DNA from: Halisarca cf. caerulea | Lineage: Eukaryota > Porifera > Demospongiae > Chondrillida > Halisarcidae | DNA: 64,000 nucleotides | Assembly: GCA_963170055.1 (NCBI GenBank) | Contig: CAUJGJ010000444.1 | Location: 8,206,618 to 8,270,617 of the forward strand | Reading direction: 5' to 3' | Part shown: positions 34,698-46,650 of the stretch, piece after piece | How positions within the stretch are numbered: the first letter of the stretch is position 1 | How the letters are laid out: every line of letters starts with the position of its first letter | The notes under the pieces: model-generated | Databases searched by the model: none | Told to the model about the DNA's origin: nothing | What the model saw: only the letters and a program-made list of their open reading frames with translations | Program-made: the position numbers and the translations under genes

Positions 34698-36622
34698 CAG
34701 TTGAACCTCGTTAGTACGAACACGGTTATACCGAATTTCCTGTTAGTGAGTACAAATACCAAACGTTTGGCTGGCACACACACAAAGGCAGTACAAAAAG
34801 TTCTGATTGTACGAACACGGATATTGAGGATTTCCGGATTTTACGTACATATTTTGGCGCCTATTGTAAGAAAATTCGCTGTGCTTAGCCCAATTCAGGT
34901 GTTTTGTTTGAGCTTAAAGATTCACATTTGAATCTGTCATGTCTGCTTCAAAGAAGAACTCTTTCTCCCTAAAACTTAAAGTGGATATTCTGAAAGAAGT
35001 CGATCAGGCGAAGACACACGGCGCAAAGTCGGTTATTGCCGCCAAGTACAAGATTCCGAAGTCCACACTATCTACCATTATCAAGAACAAGGACAAGATT
35101 TATGAATCATTTGAACAGTCTTTATGTGTCTCAAGCAAGAAACGACTCAGAACAGCTGCACATCAGGACATTGAAGAAGCATTGGTTTTGTGGCTGAAGT
35201 TTGCACGCTCGCGTCAGGTTCCTGTTTCGGGTCCTCTTCTTCAGACGAAAGCACAAGAGTTGGCTTCAGAGCTGGGACATCCTGATTTTAAGTGTAGTTC
35301 TGGGTGGCTCAGCCGTTTCAAGGAGCGGCATGGGATTGTGTACAAGAATGTTTGTGGAGAGAGCGCAGACGTCAGCGAAGAAAGCGTACAACAGTGGAAA
35401 GACAAGCTTGGGTCGCTGCTGAAGGATTATGATGCGAAGGATGTTTTCAATGTAGACGAAACCGGTCTGTTCTTCAGGCTACTGCCCGAAAAGACGATGG
35501 CATTTAAAGGAGAAGTTTGCAGCGGTGGCAAAAAGAGCAAGGAAAGGGTCACTGTATTGGTGGGAGCCAATATGGACGGCAGTGAGAAGCTGAAGCTGTT
35601 TGTGATTGGCAAGAGTAAGAATCCCCGTTGTTTTAAACATGTTAAGTCTTTACCTGTCCAATATGAAGCCAATAAAAAAGCATGGATGACTGGAGAAATG
35701 TTTACATCATGGTTGAGGAAGATGGATAAGGATTTCCTAAAGCAAAAGCGCAAAGTGTTGTTTTTTGTTGACAACTGCACGGCTCATCCTGATCTTAGTG
35801 GATTAAATGCAATCAAACTCATCTTTCTGCCACCGAACACCACCTCAAAGCTTCAGCCTATGGATCAGGGTATCATCAAAAACCTGAAAGTGCACTACCG
35901 CAAGAACATGCTGCTGAGGTATGTTGCAGCTGTCGATGGGAAACAGGAATTCAGTGTCAATCTTCTTGATGCAATCCACATGCTAAGCAATGCTTGGAAA
36001 TCAGTACTGCCACAGTCAGTAGATGTTTCAATCATGCTGGGTTTGAGTATTCCATGGATCCAACAGATGAGGATGAATCAACTTTGGAAGACTTAGGATA
36101 CATATGGGATCGATTCGATAATGACGAAGTAGCATTTGATGATTTTGTTGGTGTTGATGACGATTTGGCAATTAGTGCACAGATGACTGATAAAGACATT
36201 GCAGCTATTGTACTTGAGAAGCACACCGAAACCCTCGATGAGTCTGATCATTCCAATGACGAAGACATCTCTGATCAACCACCTCCAACTGCCTTTGAAG
36301 CCCTTTCCGGACTTACTGCAGTGAGACGCTATATTGAAGCACATAGCGAGAGCAATAGTAGTATTGTCAGTGCTTGTCATGACATTGAACAGTGCATTTT
36401 TGTTTGCATGCAGAGCAAAGTTTATCAGTCTAAGCTAACATCTTATTTCAACCCAGTTTGAAACTTAATGTAATTTTTGTTGGACTTATAGGCTATTAAA
36501 GCTAGTGCTTGTTTTCTATCATTATTTATCATCGATATTAATTGATTCTTTTATTGAGAAATTCTGATAAGAAGTACAAAAGCAGTTGGTCCCTTAAAGT
36601 TCTCACTAACGAGGTTCAACTG
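34698..36622 (+). mobile_element. Tigger/pogo-type DNA transposon 2 (1925 bp)
   Basis: The left end CAGTTGAACCTCGTTAGTAC and the right end reversed (CAGTTGAACCTCGTTAGTGA) match. TA target duplications lie at 34696-34697 and 36623-36624. It contains one plus-strand transposase gene. The end sequence belongs to a different subfamily from element 1. Confidence 0.9.
34939..36461 (+). pseudogene. Tigger/pogo transposase 2, one frameshift
   Basis: Begins at ATG 34939 with MSASKKNSFSLKLKVDIL, a CENP-B-like helix-turn-helix (AAKYKIPKSTLSTIIKN). A DDE_1 core follows with FNVDETGLFF, FFVDNCTAHP and LQPMDQGIIKN, so all three catalytic Asp motifs are intact. The frame breaks near 35997 (GCTTGGAAATC), and the correct continuation (ISTATVSRCFNHAGF) runs in another frame to the stop at 36461, with an acidic C-terminus. 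Total about 507 codons. A single indel separates it from an intact gene. It acts on its own terminal repeats. Confidence 0.9.
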
Positions 36623-36856
36623 TACTATAATGATTGTTTGATAGAAAAGTGTGACAGGCGCTATCTGTCCAAATATATAATACATCCAAACTTACAACCT
36701 ACAATTTAGCGTGTCGAAGAATTTGTACTTTCCTTATGTCTTCTATTCTGGTCCCCAATATATAACAACCTCTAAACATATCAGCAAACATCCTTGTTTC
36801 AATGATTTTGACGATTGATATTATTTGTCCCAACATGCACCTTTTCTCCATGTTAA

Positions 36857-37843
36857 CACATCTTGTACCATAAGAAACCGGAAGTGGTATGAGCACTTTG
36901 TCTAAACACCACAAGAATTGACACCTTTTCGCGCCTTGTGTCTTTTATCGAGGGAGTTCGATTTTTTGCTATAACTCTTTTTAGAAAGGTTTTGGAAATA
37001 GCTAAGTGCTCTTTCATTTATAGTTTCGAAAGCGAAGGAGTCCAGATATCAAGTCACAGAAGGGGTTTACGGCGTTTTCACTGAACGCAGAAGCCATAAA
37101 GTTAGGTTTTCGGTCGTTTCGATGCGCTTCGATATTCTCAATTCAGACAAGTTTGTAAGGTCTTGTCTCACCCATTGGAGCTGCCTGATGGTTCACAAGA
37201 TGTAGTAGAGCAACTCTACTGCGACACTCTTGAAAGAAAGCTTTGTGTTGTGAGCTAGTCGTCTTTGGGGGAACGCTTTCCGCGATGTACAATTCGGCCT
37301 TGTGGAAAACGGTAGTTCTTCTCCTCGAATCAGTCACAGGGTCCCTTTCTGAACGCAAACACTACTTCTCGATGATTTTGGCGCCTCTGATCTGCATTTG
37401 CGACATTCAACTAGGTGAAATTGAGCTGCAGCGAAGAGTTCACAACTGGCCGTTATCTCCGCAGAAGAACGGTCTTCTCCTTTCCTGACAGCTCTAACAA
37501 GACTATTGTCATCTGTTCCTGTCAGTATTTCATCTGTTTTGTATCTTTTGCCTTTGTGCATGATGTATTTTGGAGTTATCATAATCATTTCTCAAAGTTC
37601 GTCCGATAGTTTTGTTCGCGCTCAATTTGCTCGATAATTTTCCATTGGAGGCACTACGTTCTATACATCATTAGATAGCCCTATCTTTAGCCTTTCCGTT
37701 GATGTAATGTTTGGCTGGCTTACTATAGAAAGTAACAGGGGAAAAGTCGATCTATATTTACATTGCGATTAGGGCGCATACGGCGTATGGTATTTTGGTG
37801 ACTTCCGGAAGTAGGGTGCATACGGCGTACGGTACAATATGTG
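36857..37843 (-). mobile_element. Non-autonomous piggyBac element, copy 1 (987 bp)
   Basis: TTAA flanks both sides (36853-36856 and 37844-37847). The terminal CACATCTTGTACCATA is seen at the left end and a relative at the right. ACGGCGTA/TACGCCGT subterminal motifs and ACTTCCGG are shared with the autonomous element at 47873-50494. It lies in the opposite orientation to the copy at 61858-62860. Confidence 0.85.
37334..37588 (-). CDS. 84-aa ORF inside the non-autonomous piggyBac element
   Basis: It starts at ATG 37588 with MIMITPKYIMHKGKRYKTDE and contains SCELFAAAQFHLVECRKC. The copy at 62127-62381 keeps the same length and about 71 of 84 residues. Downstream, an overlapping frame (to 37143, ending PYKLV) is also similar, with one stop, in the other copy. 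This suggests a longer frame-broken ancestor. I do not recognise the protein. It may be captured host sequence rather than a working gene. Confidence 0.35.
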   Translation of the reverse strand: MIMITPKYIMHKGKRYKTDEILTGTDDNSLVRAVRKGEDRSSAEITASCELFAAAQFHLVECRKCRSEAPKSSRSSVCVQKGTL

Positions 37844-40132
37844 TTAAATGGCTATTGTGACAATCATGATTCTTATACATATTATTCAAAGGTATTATGC
37901 ATGACAAACATGGTTCGGGTATAACTTACCTGCCAAAGATACACACAATATCACCTGCATGCGATTGCAAACCTCTCATATACTATCTCTGCCAAGATGC
38001 CCCCAAAAGTGCCCGTGAATATTACTATGCAAGACGTCATGCCACCCAAACATAACAAACACTTGTACTGCTTGATAGAAACATGCTATCATTTCATGTC
38101 TAACATGATCGGAAAGTCTAAAAATAGAGCTTTCCAAAGATAGTAAGATTACATAAATCGGGGTACTATTTATAATTTATGATTCAAGTGCTTACGAAAA
38201 GGCGACAAACAAGCACACAATATGAACTACAGATAATAATAACTCAAACATAATTCAAGATAAGGTCATGGCAAGCTCTGCGAGTCGACTTCAAGACATC
38301 TTCCCTGCATCTGGATTGGCTTGAAGAGATATTTGATATCCCCTTTGGTGCTTTGAGAACTCTGCTGAATGTATAACTCTTATAAAAGGAACTGGAAGAA
38401 AATACTGATGACATAGAGATTCTGAGGCTACTATGTGCAAGTACATCTACCAGCACAAAGCACAACTGTGAAAGATATGGCATCATAAGTACAGCACATA
38501 GATCAGTAACAAGTATCTATGTAAGAAGCAGCAACAACTAAGCATCTTAATGACTCCTGCAGATACAGGTCCCTCTGTTTGGGAGCAACTGGTATGAAAT
38601 CAAACCAAGTGGAAGATGAGCAAGCTCTTGGGTTACATATATTAAAATGGACTTGGAGCTTGACCAATTTGTATAATTGGAATGGGCTTAAGCTTGTTGA
38701 AGTTGATGACTTCTCCGACTAAGTATGACAGCAAGTGGGCATTTATACAAGAAATGTGCTTTTCAGCCCATGACAGCAGTGGACCAGCAGCGAGTTCAGT
38801 TCAAGGGCAGAAAGAGAGCATACATTGGTTGAAAACAGAAAGGGAAGACTATTCAAGGATGGCCAAAGCAAACGCACAATGGAATATAATATACAGTTGT
38901 GACATGTGGGGAGTAAGTCACTGTTATCAGCAGTAGAGTAGGAACTGTGGGGCCAGTGGCCCCAAAATATTCAGTGGGAGTGCCTGACCCCCTCCCCCCC
39001 CCAAATAAATCAGCAGGAGGGGCTGGCTCCTGCATGAGGACAAGGTCAATCAAAATGAGATAAGAGAATGAGAAAGTATTTCGACACATGTAACATTTAA
39101 CCTTTCAATGCCTGCGTTATGATTTTTCGCATACCCCTTATTGCCTAAAGACCAATTTATTGACTCTATACCCTCCCTACCCCACTTTACCTTCCACAAT
39201 TGTGGCAGAAACCTTTTTAAACATCTTCAAAGTTTTCTCAAGCCTTTTAATGCAACAGTTGTTCACACAAAGATAAAATTGTGCCCCTTCAATTCTTCCA
39301 TATCAAGGAGTGGCAATTTCATTTTGTGGTTATCTCCGCATTGTTTTGTTTAATCATCGTATAATAATATTATATGCATTTCTTGGCACACATTTGCATT
39401 TTTGCATATATCTCACAATATTCTCACAATATTCGATTTTGGAGCTTTGGTCCTTTAGGAATGACATACTGAAGTTTCAAATCCAAACTCAGAGATTACT
39501 ACCACCTTAATTTTTTGTTAAAAGTTTTTTGTCAAACTAACTGCTTGGCAGGTAGACATTACATGCAGTCATGTGGTTTGAATAAGTGAAAACAATCGAG
39601 ACTGCCATGTGTACTGGCAGAACAGTCGTGCTAAACTAGTTTTGCAAAGAACAAAATGTTTTCTAGAGAAGCTAAACACTACCTGATATAGAAGAACACC
39701 TTTGGACCTCTAACTTTTACTTAAGATGTTTAGTCCTTGATATCATGTGACCCTTGCATAAAATTTCTTCTAGTGTAAACAATCCTGCTGTAAAATAAAC
39801 AATCTTCCCTGTTTTCAGACATAGCCCACCTGTGTAAATGTACCCACATAATCTGCCCCTCCAATGTATAGTATCTTCCTACTCCACTGACGACTACTAA
39901 TACTTAGAATACAGTTGGGACAATAAAAATGGCTGCAATCATCTAGCAGAAGTTATAAGTCTTCAAAACTAATAAAGTATGGGGCAGATTGACCTGACAA
40001 TACCCAGAGACATTCTTTGAAAGATTTATAATTGACTTCTACAAAAGAATGCTTGTCAATTTCATTTCTTTGTGATATTGCCTTTCTTGCAAAGTTTACA
40101 GTAGACTGTCAGGGTACCATTTTGCTGCTCAT

Positions 40133-40133
40133 G

Positions 40134-40206
<73 letters not shown>
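40133..40206. repeat. (CA)n microsatellite, about 37 units
   Basis: An uninterrupted CA run. The HTHTHT translation is an artefact. Confidence 0.98.
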
Positions 40207-40207
<1 letters not shown>

Positions 40208-41479
40208 CAAATCAAAGTATATATACCATACAAAGCTCAACATAGGCAGAAGATATACACAATCCTGAAACTTCTCTAGATGGTCATTTTTATTGTTTTT
40301 ATACCTTTGTAAATATGTTTGTACAATTTCTTTAAACCAACTGTGTATGCATTTTTAGTATGTGGTTGTGTCTGTTTCAAACTCGAACCACTTATCTTTA
40401 TATGGCTTAATAGCCATGTTATTGGCTTATACCCTTAAGACCTGCAATAACTGAACATTGTGCAATCACAATAATTCTTCATATCAAAAGAAAGCCCAAA
40501 GTGTGTATAGTATGCTCTTAGAGCAAAGCTGAGCACATATTTTGCAAGGCCTTCACCGGTTCTCTTATACAAGTAGATAGCAAGAATCTTTCATGGAAGA
40601 AAAGTTCACAATGAAACTCAGGGGGCATTTGTAAATCGTGATACATATCTTTCTGTATCGTGAGACATGTCTAGATAACTGAATATTATTGTGATACACT
40701 TTTAGCAGTATCGTGGCAACAATAGTGTCTATCCTAGACAAATCCAGTGAAAGACCAAATGATTCTAAAGAACTCGATCTAATTCACAGAAAGCACATGG
40801 TACATTATTACCCAAACGTATCTAAATACGGTAACTACACGATGTATTAGATTACAATTGATTTCTACTAAAATCTGATGGAATCACACAATAGGGAGTC
40901 TACATGCAACACTACAGGTACTTTTTGGAAAAGGAGCCCTTAGCCACTAGTTCTGCATCCTGGGCCTCCTCCCCTGATCCGCCCCTACAAGGACTACACA
41001 CTAGAAGTCAATGCAGAAACAATATAGTGTGAAGTGGGCCCTATTCTCAAATCCAGTCACATATTGCTCAGCCTAGGCTTCACACAATTTTTCTATGCAT
41101 GAGCATTTATGAGCAATTTGCATAATCAAACTGTTCTCTCAGATGAGCTGTATGCTGACCATGAGTTTTCAAGGGCATTATAAGGCAACATATATAGCTG
41201 TTGCAAAACCATCATGTGGATACGTAATATATAAATGAAATCTGCCCTTCCTTTCAAGCATTATTATACAGAAGACGTGAGATCCATTTTATGACTTTCA
41301 TGCACTAGCTCTTTGACACGTGTTTGATATGGGTATCACAACTGAACATCATTGGTTTATGCAGGTTGTGCAGACCAGCACCACCTGTACATTCCTTATC
41401 ACTACAGAAAGACCACTCTAAAAGGGGCTATGCACATTACTAGTGACCTTTCCAGGAAAGATGTTACTATGGGGATATG

Positions 41480-41700
41480 GTATACAAACAAGCTATTTCT
41501 ACGAATTTGCTTGTTTGTTCTGTCTTACACTAATTGAATTGCCATACTAATTGAATTGCCATACTGCCCTTCCACATTCCTATGTAAGCAAAGATGTAAA
41601 GCAAACACTGTTCCCTCCCACACACCCCCCAAGTGGATTCATTTAATGTCCTTCATATCATGCAAATTGGCTTGCATTAATGATATTACTCTGCTTCCCA
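41480..41700. repeat. Dispersed repeat, copy 1 (pair at 42700-42925)
   Basis: Shared blocks include ACACTAATTGAATTGCCA, CACATTCCTATGTAA and TTCCCTCCCACACAC in the same order and orientation, about 1.2 kb apart. Copy 1 also has a local duplication of ACTAATTGAATTGCCATACT. Non-coding, origin unknown. Confidence 0.7.
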
Positions 41701-42017
41701 ATTGATTGTAACACTACTATTACAGTTGTATTAACTGTGACACAACTATATATTATAGTTGTATTAATTGTATCACTATAATATTATACTATTACATTTG
41801 TATTAATTGTAACACTACTATTATAGTTGTATTAACTGTATCACTATAATTATTATTATACTATTACAATTGTATTATTTGTTCCACTACTATTACAGAT
41901 GTATCAATTGTGACACTACTATTATAGTTGTATTATTCGTATCACTATAATATTATACTATTACAGTTGTATTAATTGTATCACTACTATTATAGTTGTT
42001 TTATTATTGTATTACTA
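41698..42017. repeat. ~30-bp AT-rich tandem array
   Basis: Imperfect units of the type TTGTATTAATTGTAACACTA followed by CTATTATAG are repeated about ten times with length variation. Confidence 0.8.
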
Positions 42018-42699
42018 ATTTTCATTTGCAAGTGACAATCACTCACAATCCACCCTAGACACCTCATGGTCTTAAATTGGAAATACATTAAGCTGGACAG
42101 GTTGGACCTGTTGCAGCATTCTAAATTTCTGCACAATAATATCATGGAAATGTGTAAGATTGTAAAATAGCTAAACATGAATTTCTTTTTGGAAGCTTAT
42201 ATAGCATTACAGCTTATTACAGCTGAACCAATTCATTAGGCATAGTACAATTTAGGGCTGGTAAAAACATATCAGCTTTCCTCTTCATTGGACAGCTCAA
42301 TACTACACACTACATTTTTTTGGCACTTGTGGCTGTCCTACAAAATTTAGTATTCAATAGGATTGTAAAATTGATATGGACATTAATTTTGAGCCTTACT
42401 AGTGTTATTAGGCATATATACAGTTGATGTATAGTCAATAACTATAATTATATAGTTTCTATGATATGTATGTGCATCCGGGCATACATAAGTGTGTGTG
42501 TTTGTCCATCTGTGTGTACACATGTGTGTGTGTGTGTGTGTGTGTTTTGTGTTCACAAGTAAGTATATAGCAGATTGCATGAGCCAGAGAGTTGAACTTT
42601 TAAAAATGTGTACTTTGTCTGAGATGACATGCCAAGTTGCTCTTGTATAATCTTGAGGTTGTCTGTGTCATAACATCCCATATTATACAGACAATATGT

Positions 42700-42925
42700 T
42701 ACTATTGGGGTGTGGTAAACCAACAGGCAATTTCTAGGAAATTGTTTGTTTGTTCAGTGTTACACTAATTGAATTGCCACACTGCCTACCACATTCCTAT
42801 GTAAACAAAGACCATGTGGTAGACACACCCTTCCCTCCCACACACATCCCAGTAGGATAATTACACTGTCCCTCATGTGTACAATGTGGTTTGGTTTGCA
42901 TGGATGATGAGGTTGATTGTCACAA
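42700..42925. repeat. Dispersed repeat, copy 2
   Basis: Partner of 41480-41700, with the same ordered blocks. It is followed by a TTTGGTTTGCATGGATGATG segment comparable to the first copy's TTGGCTTGCATTAATGAT. Confidence 0.7.
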
Positions 42926-43676
42926 GTAAAATTGTACCACTCCTCCATTTGTAAATCAAGCAGTGTACACAGTAGCAGATGCTACATAGTGAAAACTGTA
43001 ATAGAGAATATAATAATTTGATGAAAGTTGTAATATTGGGGACTTATTTGAAACATGGTCACTGCACAGCCAATAGTTACTGTAGGAGCCAACTTGCTCA
43101 ATTATTCTACTCAACAATTCAGCTAATGGTACAAAGATAACTGGCTCCTATATACCATGGTTAAGTGATAATAACGAACTGGGGGTTAACAGACAACTGA
43201 CAATGATACAGTGTGACATGAGTTACAGTAAAGACATAGTATTATGGCATACATAAGGGTAATCATACATTACAAATTTAAAGTATGTAGCCTTAGGAAA
43301 TATCCATAGTTGTGTATAACAATCTCTACACTTCTGATCTCTTTCAGGTTTGGGCACTCTATCCTACCTTGCTTTGCTAGTATCATGTATATTTTATTAT
43401 CACATTTGACAGAAGAAGACGCTGTATATAAATTCAACCAATCAGGAACAATACTTTGGGAAATGATCCTCAACTTCAACTGACTCATTACATAATTTAC
43501 AGATTTCATATATTTTCCTTAATTCCATCTCTAAATTTCAATTTCATTTCACAGCCAGGGAATCAACTCTGCCATTAATCTCCTGTATATAGTGCTTATC
43601 TGAATTAGTCACTGAGTGCCTCCGGAGTGGCTTGCATCTACTCCTGAGCACTCCCAAGACACGCATCTTGTTAATG

Positions 43677-43725
<49 letters not shown>
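43677..43725. repeat. (AT)n microsatellite upstream of the protease gene
   Basis: About 24 TA units about 170 bases upstream of the protease ATG. Possibly polymorphic. Confidence 0.95.
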
Positions 43726-43731
<6 letters not shown>

Positions 43732-43819
43732 TATATGTTATGGAGCCTTCTCTAAAGGTATTGTGGGTGACATATTCCTCATTATGCATGAGCAATACCA
43801 CTTGAGACCGCCTCCAGGC

Positions 43820-43826
43820 TATAAAT
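43820..43826 (+). promoter_or_regulatory. TATA box of the papain-family protease gene
   Basis: TATAAAT lies 75 bases before the ATG at 43895, a spacing like that of the two collagen genes (68). The truncated copy at 55670 lacks this promoter, because homology starts just before its ATG. Confidence 0.5.
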
Positions 43827-43894
43827 TGTAATCATACTATACACTGTACAGTTTTAACTTGTTGGAAATTTTGCTAGCATCTGTCGTCTGGAAA

Positions 43895-45283
43895 ATGCAG
43901 CATTTGTTGCTTATGCTAACTGTACTGAAAGTGGTTCAGTTTATCCCACCGAGTATTGCAGTTCAATTGAAAGACTCAACACCAGGACGCTCTTTGATTT
44001 GGGATGCTGAGGTTCAAAGGTTACATAAGATAAGCAAACGGTCTTCTGTTGGAGAGCATGGCGTGCAATTCCAGAGTAATGGAGCCTGTACTATACCAAA
44101 TGTAAGACAATTTGACACTCTAAGACGTCGTGATTCTGGTGTTTTGGCAGATGTTGAGGATCAAGGAAACTGTGGTAGCTGCTGGGCTTTTGCTACTACT
44201 CACGCTTTCACTGATCTCAGAAGCATTAGTGCGGGAACTAAACAAACACTACTGTCATCAGAATATACGTCAAGGTGCATACCTGAAGAAGATGATAATG
44301 GCTGTTGTGGAGGACATGCATATTATGCCGCTAAATACTTTAAGCAGTTTGGTGTGGTGTCCAGTCAGTGTTTACCATACACTTTACAAACGTACTTGGA
44401 CAACGTTCTTGTGGAGGACCGACCGGCATATAAAGAAACTAACCCTCTTAGCTGCCCTTCAAGGTGTAGCAATAATTCACCATATACTACACAAATAACC
44501 AGATTGGCTGATTACCAATTTTATCAGGAAATAGCTGATAGTAGTATTATTGCTCTACTTCAATCAGGACCTGTAGTGGTTGGTATGGCTGTGTCTGAAG
44601 ATTTCTGTGATTACAAATGTGGTGTATATTGTCAACCTTCACCATTTACTGTGGAGGAATGTGGATCACAAGAGTGCTTGCATGCCGTTGAAATAGTGGA
44701 TTATGGTACTACGAGTTCTGGGGTTAATTTTTGGGTGATTAAGAACAGTTGGGGAAGAAATTGGGGAGAAAATGGTTACATCAGAATCAGAAGGGGTGAT
44801 CTTTGCATTGGAAAATTGACTGCTGTTTTTTTACAAACATCTTCAACTGGTTCCCAAAGTCTAGTGAGCAATGCAATGCCTATGTGCTCACAACAGAGGG
44901 TCTCTAGACCCAATACAAACCTGTTCACTACAAGTGCTATTGGATTTGGCCTCAATGAACTTGTGAGACGGCGGCTCATTCCTTGTCCAGATCAATCAAT
45001 ACCTACCAATGCTTCCCTTGTCTCTATACTTGAAGCAATGGTCCAGATTATAGGTGGGATAAAGGTTGATGCGACTATCATGGCCAATTTACTCCAATGC
45101 AGTGGTAGCACTTCCCCAGTTTCTGTTAGTCTTGACATTTCAGTTATCATAAATCCTGAAGGAACCTTTACCTTGAATGCTTATGAGGTCAACAACTCGA
45201 GAGGCATATTCTCTAGCCTATCTCCACTACTGATGCTTGTGGTCCTTGGTTTGGTGATAACTGTTCAAATATTGCTCTGGTGA
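43895..45283 (+). CDS. Papain-family (C1A, cathepsin B-like) cysteine protease with hydrophobic C-terminal tail
   Basis: 462 aa, one exon. ATG 43895 opens a signal peptide (about residues 1-23), then a short propeptide-like region. The catalytic domain spans about residues 65-315 and has all four key residues: Q90 and C96 (EDQGNCGSCWAFA), H263 (CLHAVEIVDYG) and N284 (VIKNSWGRNWG). Many Cys residues are placed as in cathepsin B-like enzymes, but I see no His-rich occluding loop. Unusually, about 145 residues follow the protease domain and end in a hydrophobic stretch at 441-462. With nothing after it, that looks like a GPI-attachment signal or a tail anchor. This would place the enzyme at the cell surface or in the secretory pathway (inference). 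A broken copy lies at 55670-56200. Confidence 0.85.
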   Translation: MQHLLLMLTVLKVVQFIPPSIAVQLKDSTPGRSLIWDAEVQRLHKISKRSSVGEHGVQFQSNGACTIPNVRQFDTLRRRDSGVLADVEDQGNCGSCWAFATTHAFTDLRSISAGTKQTLLSSEYTSRCIPEEDDNGCCGGHAYYAAKYFKQFGVVSSQCLPYTLQTYLDNVLVEDRPAYKETNPLSCPSRCSNNSPYTTQITRLADYQFYQEIADSSIIALLQSGPVVVGMAVSEDFCDYKCGVYCQPSPFTVEECGSQECLHAVEIVDYGTTSSGVNFWVIKNSWGRNWGENGYIRIRRGDLCIGKLTAVFLQTSSTGSQSLVSNAMPMCSQQRVSRPNTNLFTTSAIGFGLNELVRRRLIPCPDQSIPTNASLVSILEAMVQIIGGIKVDATIMANLLQCSGSTSPVSVSLDISVIINPEGTFTLNAYEVNNSRGIFSSLSPLLMLVVLGLVITVQILLW

Positions 45284-45473
45284 TTGAAGTTGCCAATTGA
45301 CCGTAGGAACTGTAAGTGTGACTAGGCTACTTAATAGTCAGAACCTGTAGTGTTTATTTTTACAGTTTATATTGTGTATAGTGCATACGGAGTATTTCAA
45401 GAGAAGGAAATGACAGTAGATAATTGCCACTGTATTAATGTATCAACGCTGGTTGCATGCAATTCTATACAAC

Positions 45474-45711
45474 GCATGTGGGTCATGTCCAGATTTGTTA
45501 TGATAGCGCCTCTCAGGTTGCATATAATATAGTGACAGAATGTTATTTTTTCAGCACCTACAAGTTATTATTAGTCTGACTCAGTCGTGATTCTGACTGT
45601 TATTTGAACATATACGAATGCCAAGTCTACATTTACTGATGTTTTCTGCCATCACAGTTACTTTGGCACATGATGGCTTGTGACCTAACTGGATGTTCTT
45701 CAAAATTTTAG
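45474..45711. mobile_element. R2 MITE, left part
   Basis: GCATGTGGGTCATGTCCAGA at the start, then TTTGTTATGATAGCGCC as in the 22363 copy (about 75 per cent alike by eye). It breaks at 45711, where a Tigger-type MITE sits. The right part resumes at about 46436-46650. Confidence 0.65.
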
Positions 45712-45713
45712 TA

Positions 45714-46433
45714 CAGTGGAACCTGCCTAATCCGGCACCTCTATAAACCGGAATTCGCCTGAATCAGCCAAGATTCTCTGGCGCCAATTGTTTTGCCATA
45801 CAAACTAACCTCTAGAATCCAGCAACCTGCTAACTCGCAATCCGGCATCGATTCTGCTGGCCTAACAGGCCCAAATAACCTCTATAAACCGGCATTTCTT
45901 CAAAAGCACTTGCTTTTGAAGTCAGAAAACGATGCCAACTACGTCAAGCAAGATTTAGGTAGCTCACACCATTTTAGTGACGTAATAGTGACAGCAAATT
46001 ATGGCATCATAATTGGACTAATTTGTACAGGAAACAAACCTAAAGGGTAAGTGATAATGCAGTAATTGGCCTCATTTGTATTGCAGCAGCTTCCCACTTG
46101 CCAAGAATAAAAATGCGATAGTCATGGCTGGGAGAGCTCACAAAGAGGTTATTGGGAGAAGTGGGCAATAACTACACAGATTGTAGCAAGATAGTAGGCT
46201 ATAATCAGAAACATAGCATTCCTCAAATTGGAATAACTGTTATAATTCTTTTAAACTTTTAATTGGACTATGAACTTAATTAACCGCATGTATTGCTGCA
46301 TGCATATATATGCTTAATATGCTTAATACAACTGCCTGTTTTATTGCATCATCATTCTCATGGCTGAAAACGAAAACCCTCTATAATATGTTTTTCATTC
46401 CCCAATGGGTGCCGGATTATACAGGTTCCACTG
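45714..46433. mobile_element. Non-autonomous Tigger-type MITE (720 bp)
   Basis: The ends CAGTGGAACCTGCCTAATCC and, reversed, CAGTGGAACCTGTATAATCC match, with TA at 45712-45713 and 46434-46435. The internal sequence has more CCGGCA/TGCCGG motifs but no transposase. About 40 bases of R2 sequence (GGATGTTCTTC region) occur on both sides, so the flank was duplicated or two R2 copies meet here. Confidence 0.85.
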
Positions 46434-46435
46434 TA

Positions 46436-46650
46436 CATGATTGTGGACTAACTTGGATGTTCTTCATATAATTTATTTTTCAGCTGGGTGCTATGTGAGG
46501 AAACAAGCTGGAGCTAGTTTTTTTGGTGCCAACATTGAGCTACATTTATAGCATACAACTTTTCCATGTAGTGGCAAGAGCACTGTTGTTCCTATCCTGA
46601 GTTAACTTTTTATGGACCATAGACCAGTTTGCTGGCTTATGAGTGCTGAA
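46436..46650. mobile_element. R2 MITE, right part
   Basis: Matches 285-450 (GGAACAAGCTAGAGG and AACTTTTCCATGTGG blocks). The terminal GGACATGTCCC motif is missing. Confidence 0.55.

Larger units (their letters stand above)
37848..43815. other. Gene-poor 6-kb region
   Basis: No frame with a recognisable domain on either strand. The contents I can name are listed separately: a CA microsatellite, a ~30-bp tandem array and a repeated 200-base pair of segments. AT content is high throughout. No TIR-bounded element was recognised. Confidence 0.5.

Noticed and set aside
36699..36914. 71-codon minus-strand frame crossing the left end of a piggyBac relic
   Set aside because: It runs across the TTAA junction at 36853-36856, so the frame is a chance fusion of element and flank.
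43859..43894. Earlier start of the protease gene
   Set aside because: The frame can be extended upstream only with a TTG codon. ATG 43895 opens a proper signal peptide and fits the TATA spacing.
45714..46433. Host gene of 85 codons at 45793-46050
   Set aside because: It lies wholly inside a TA-flanked Tigger-type MITE with matching ends, and shows no transposase or other domain.
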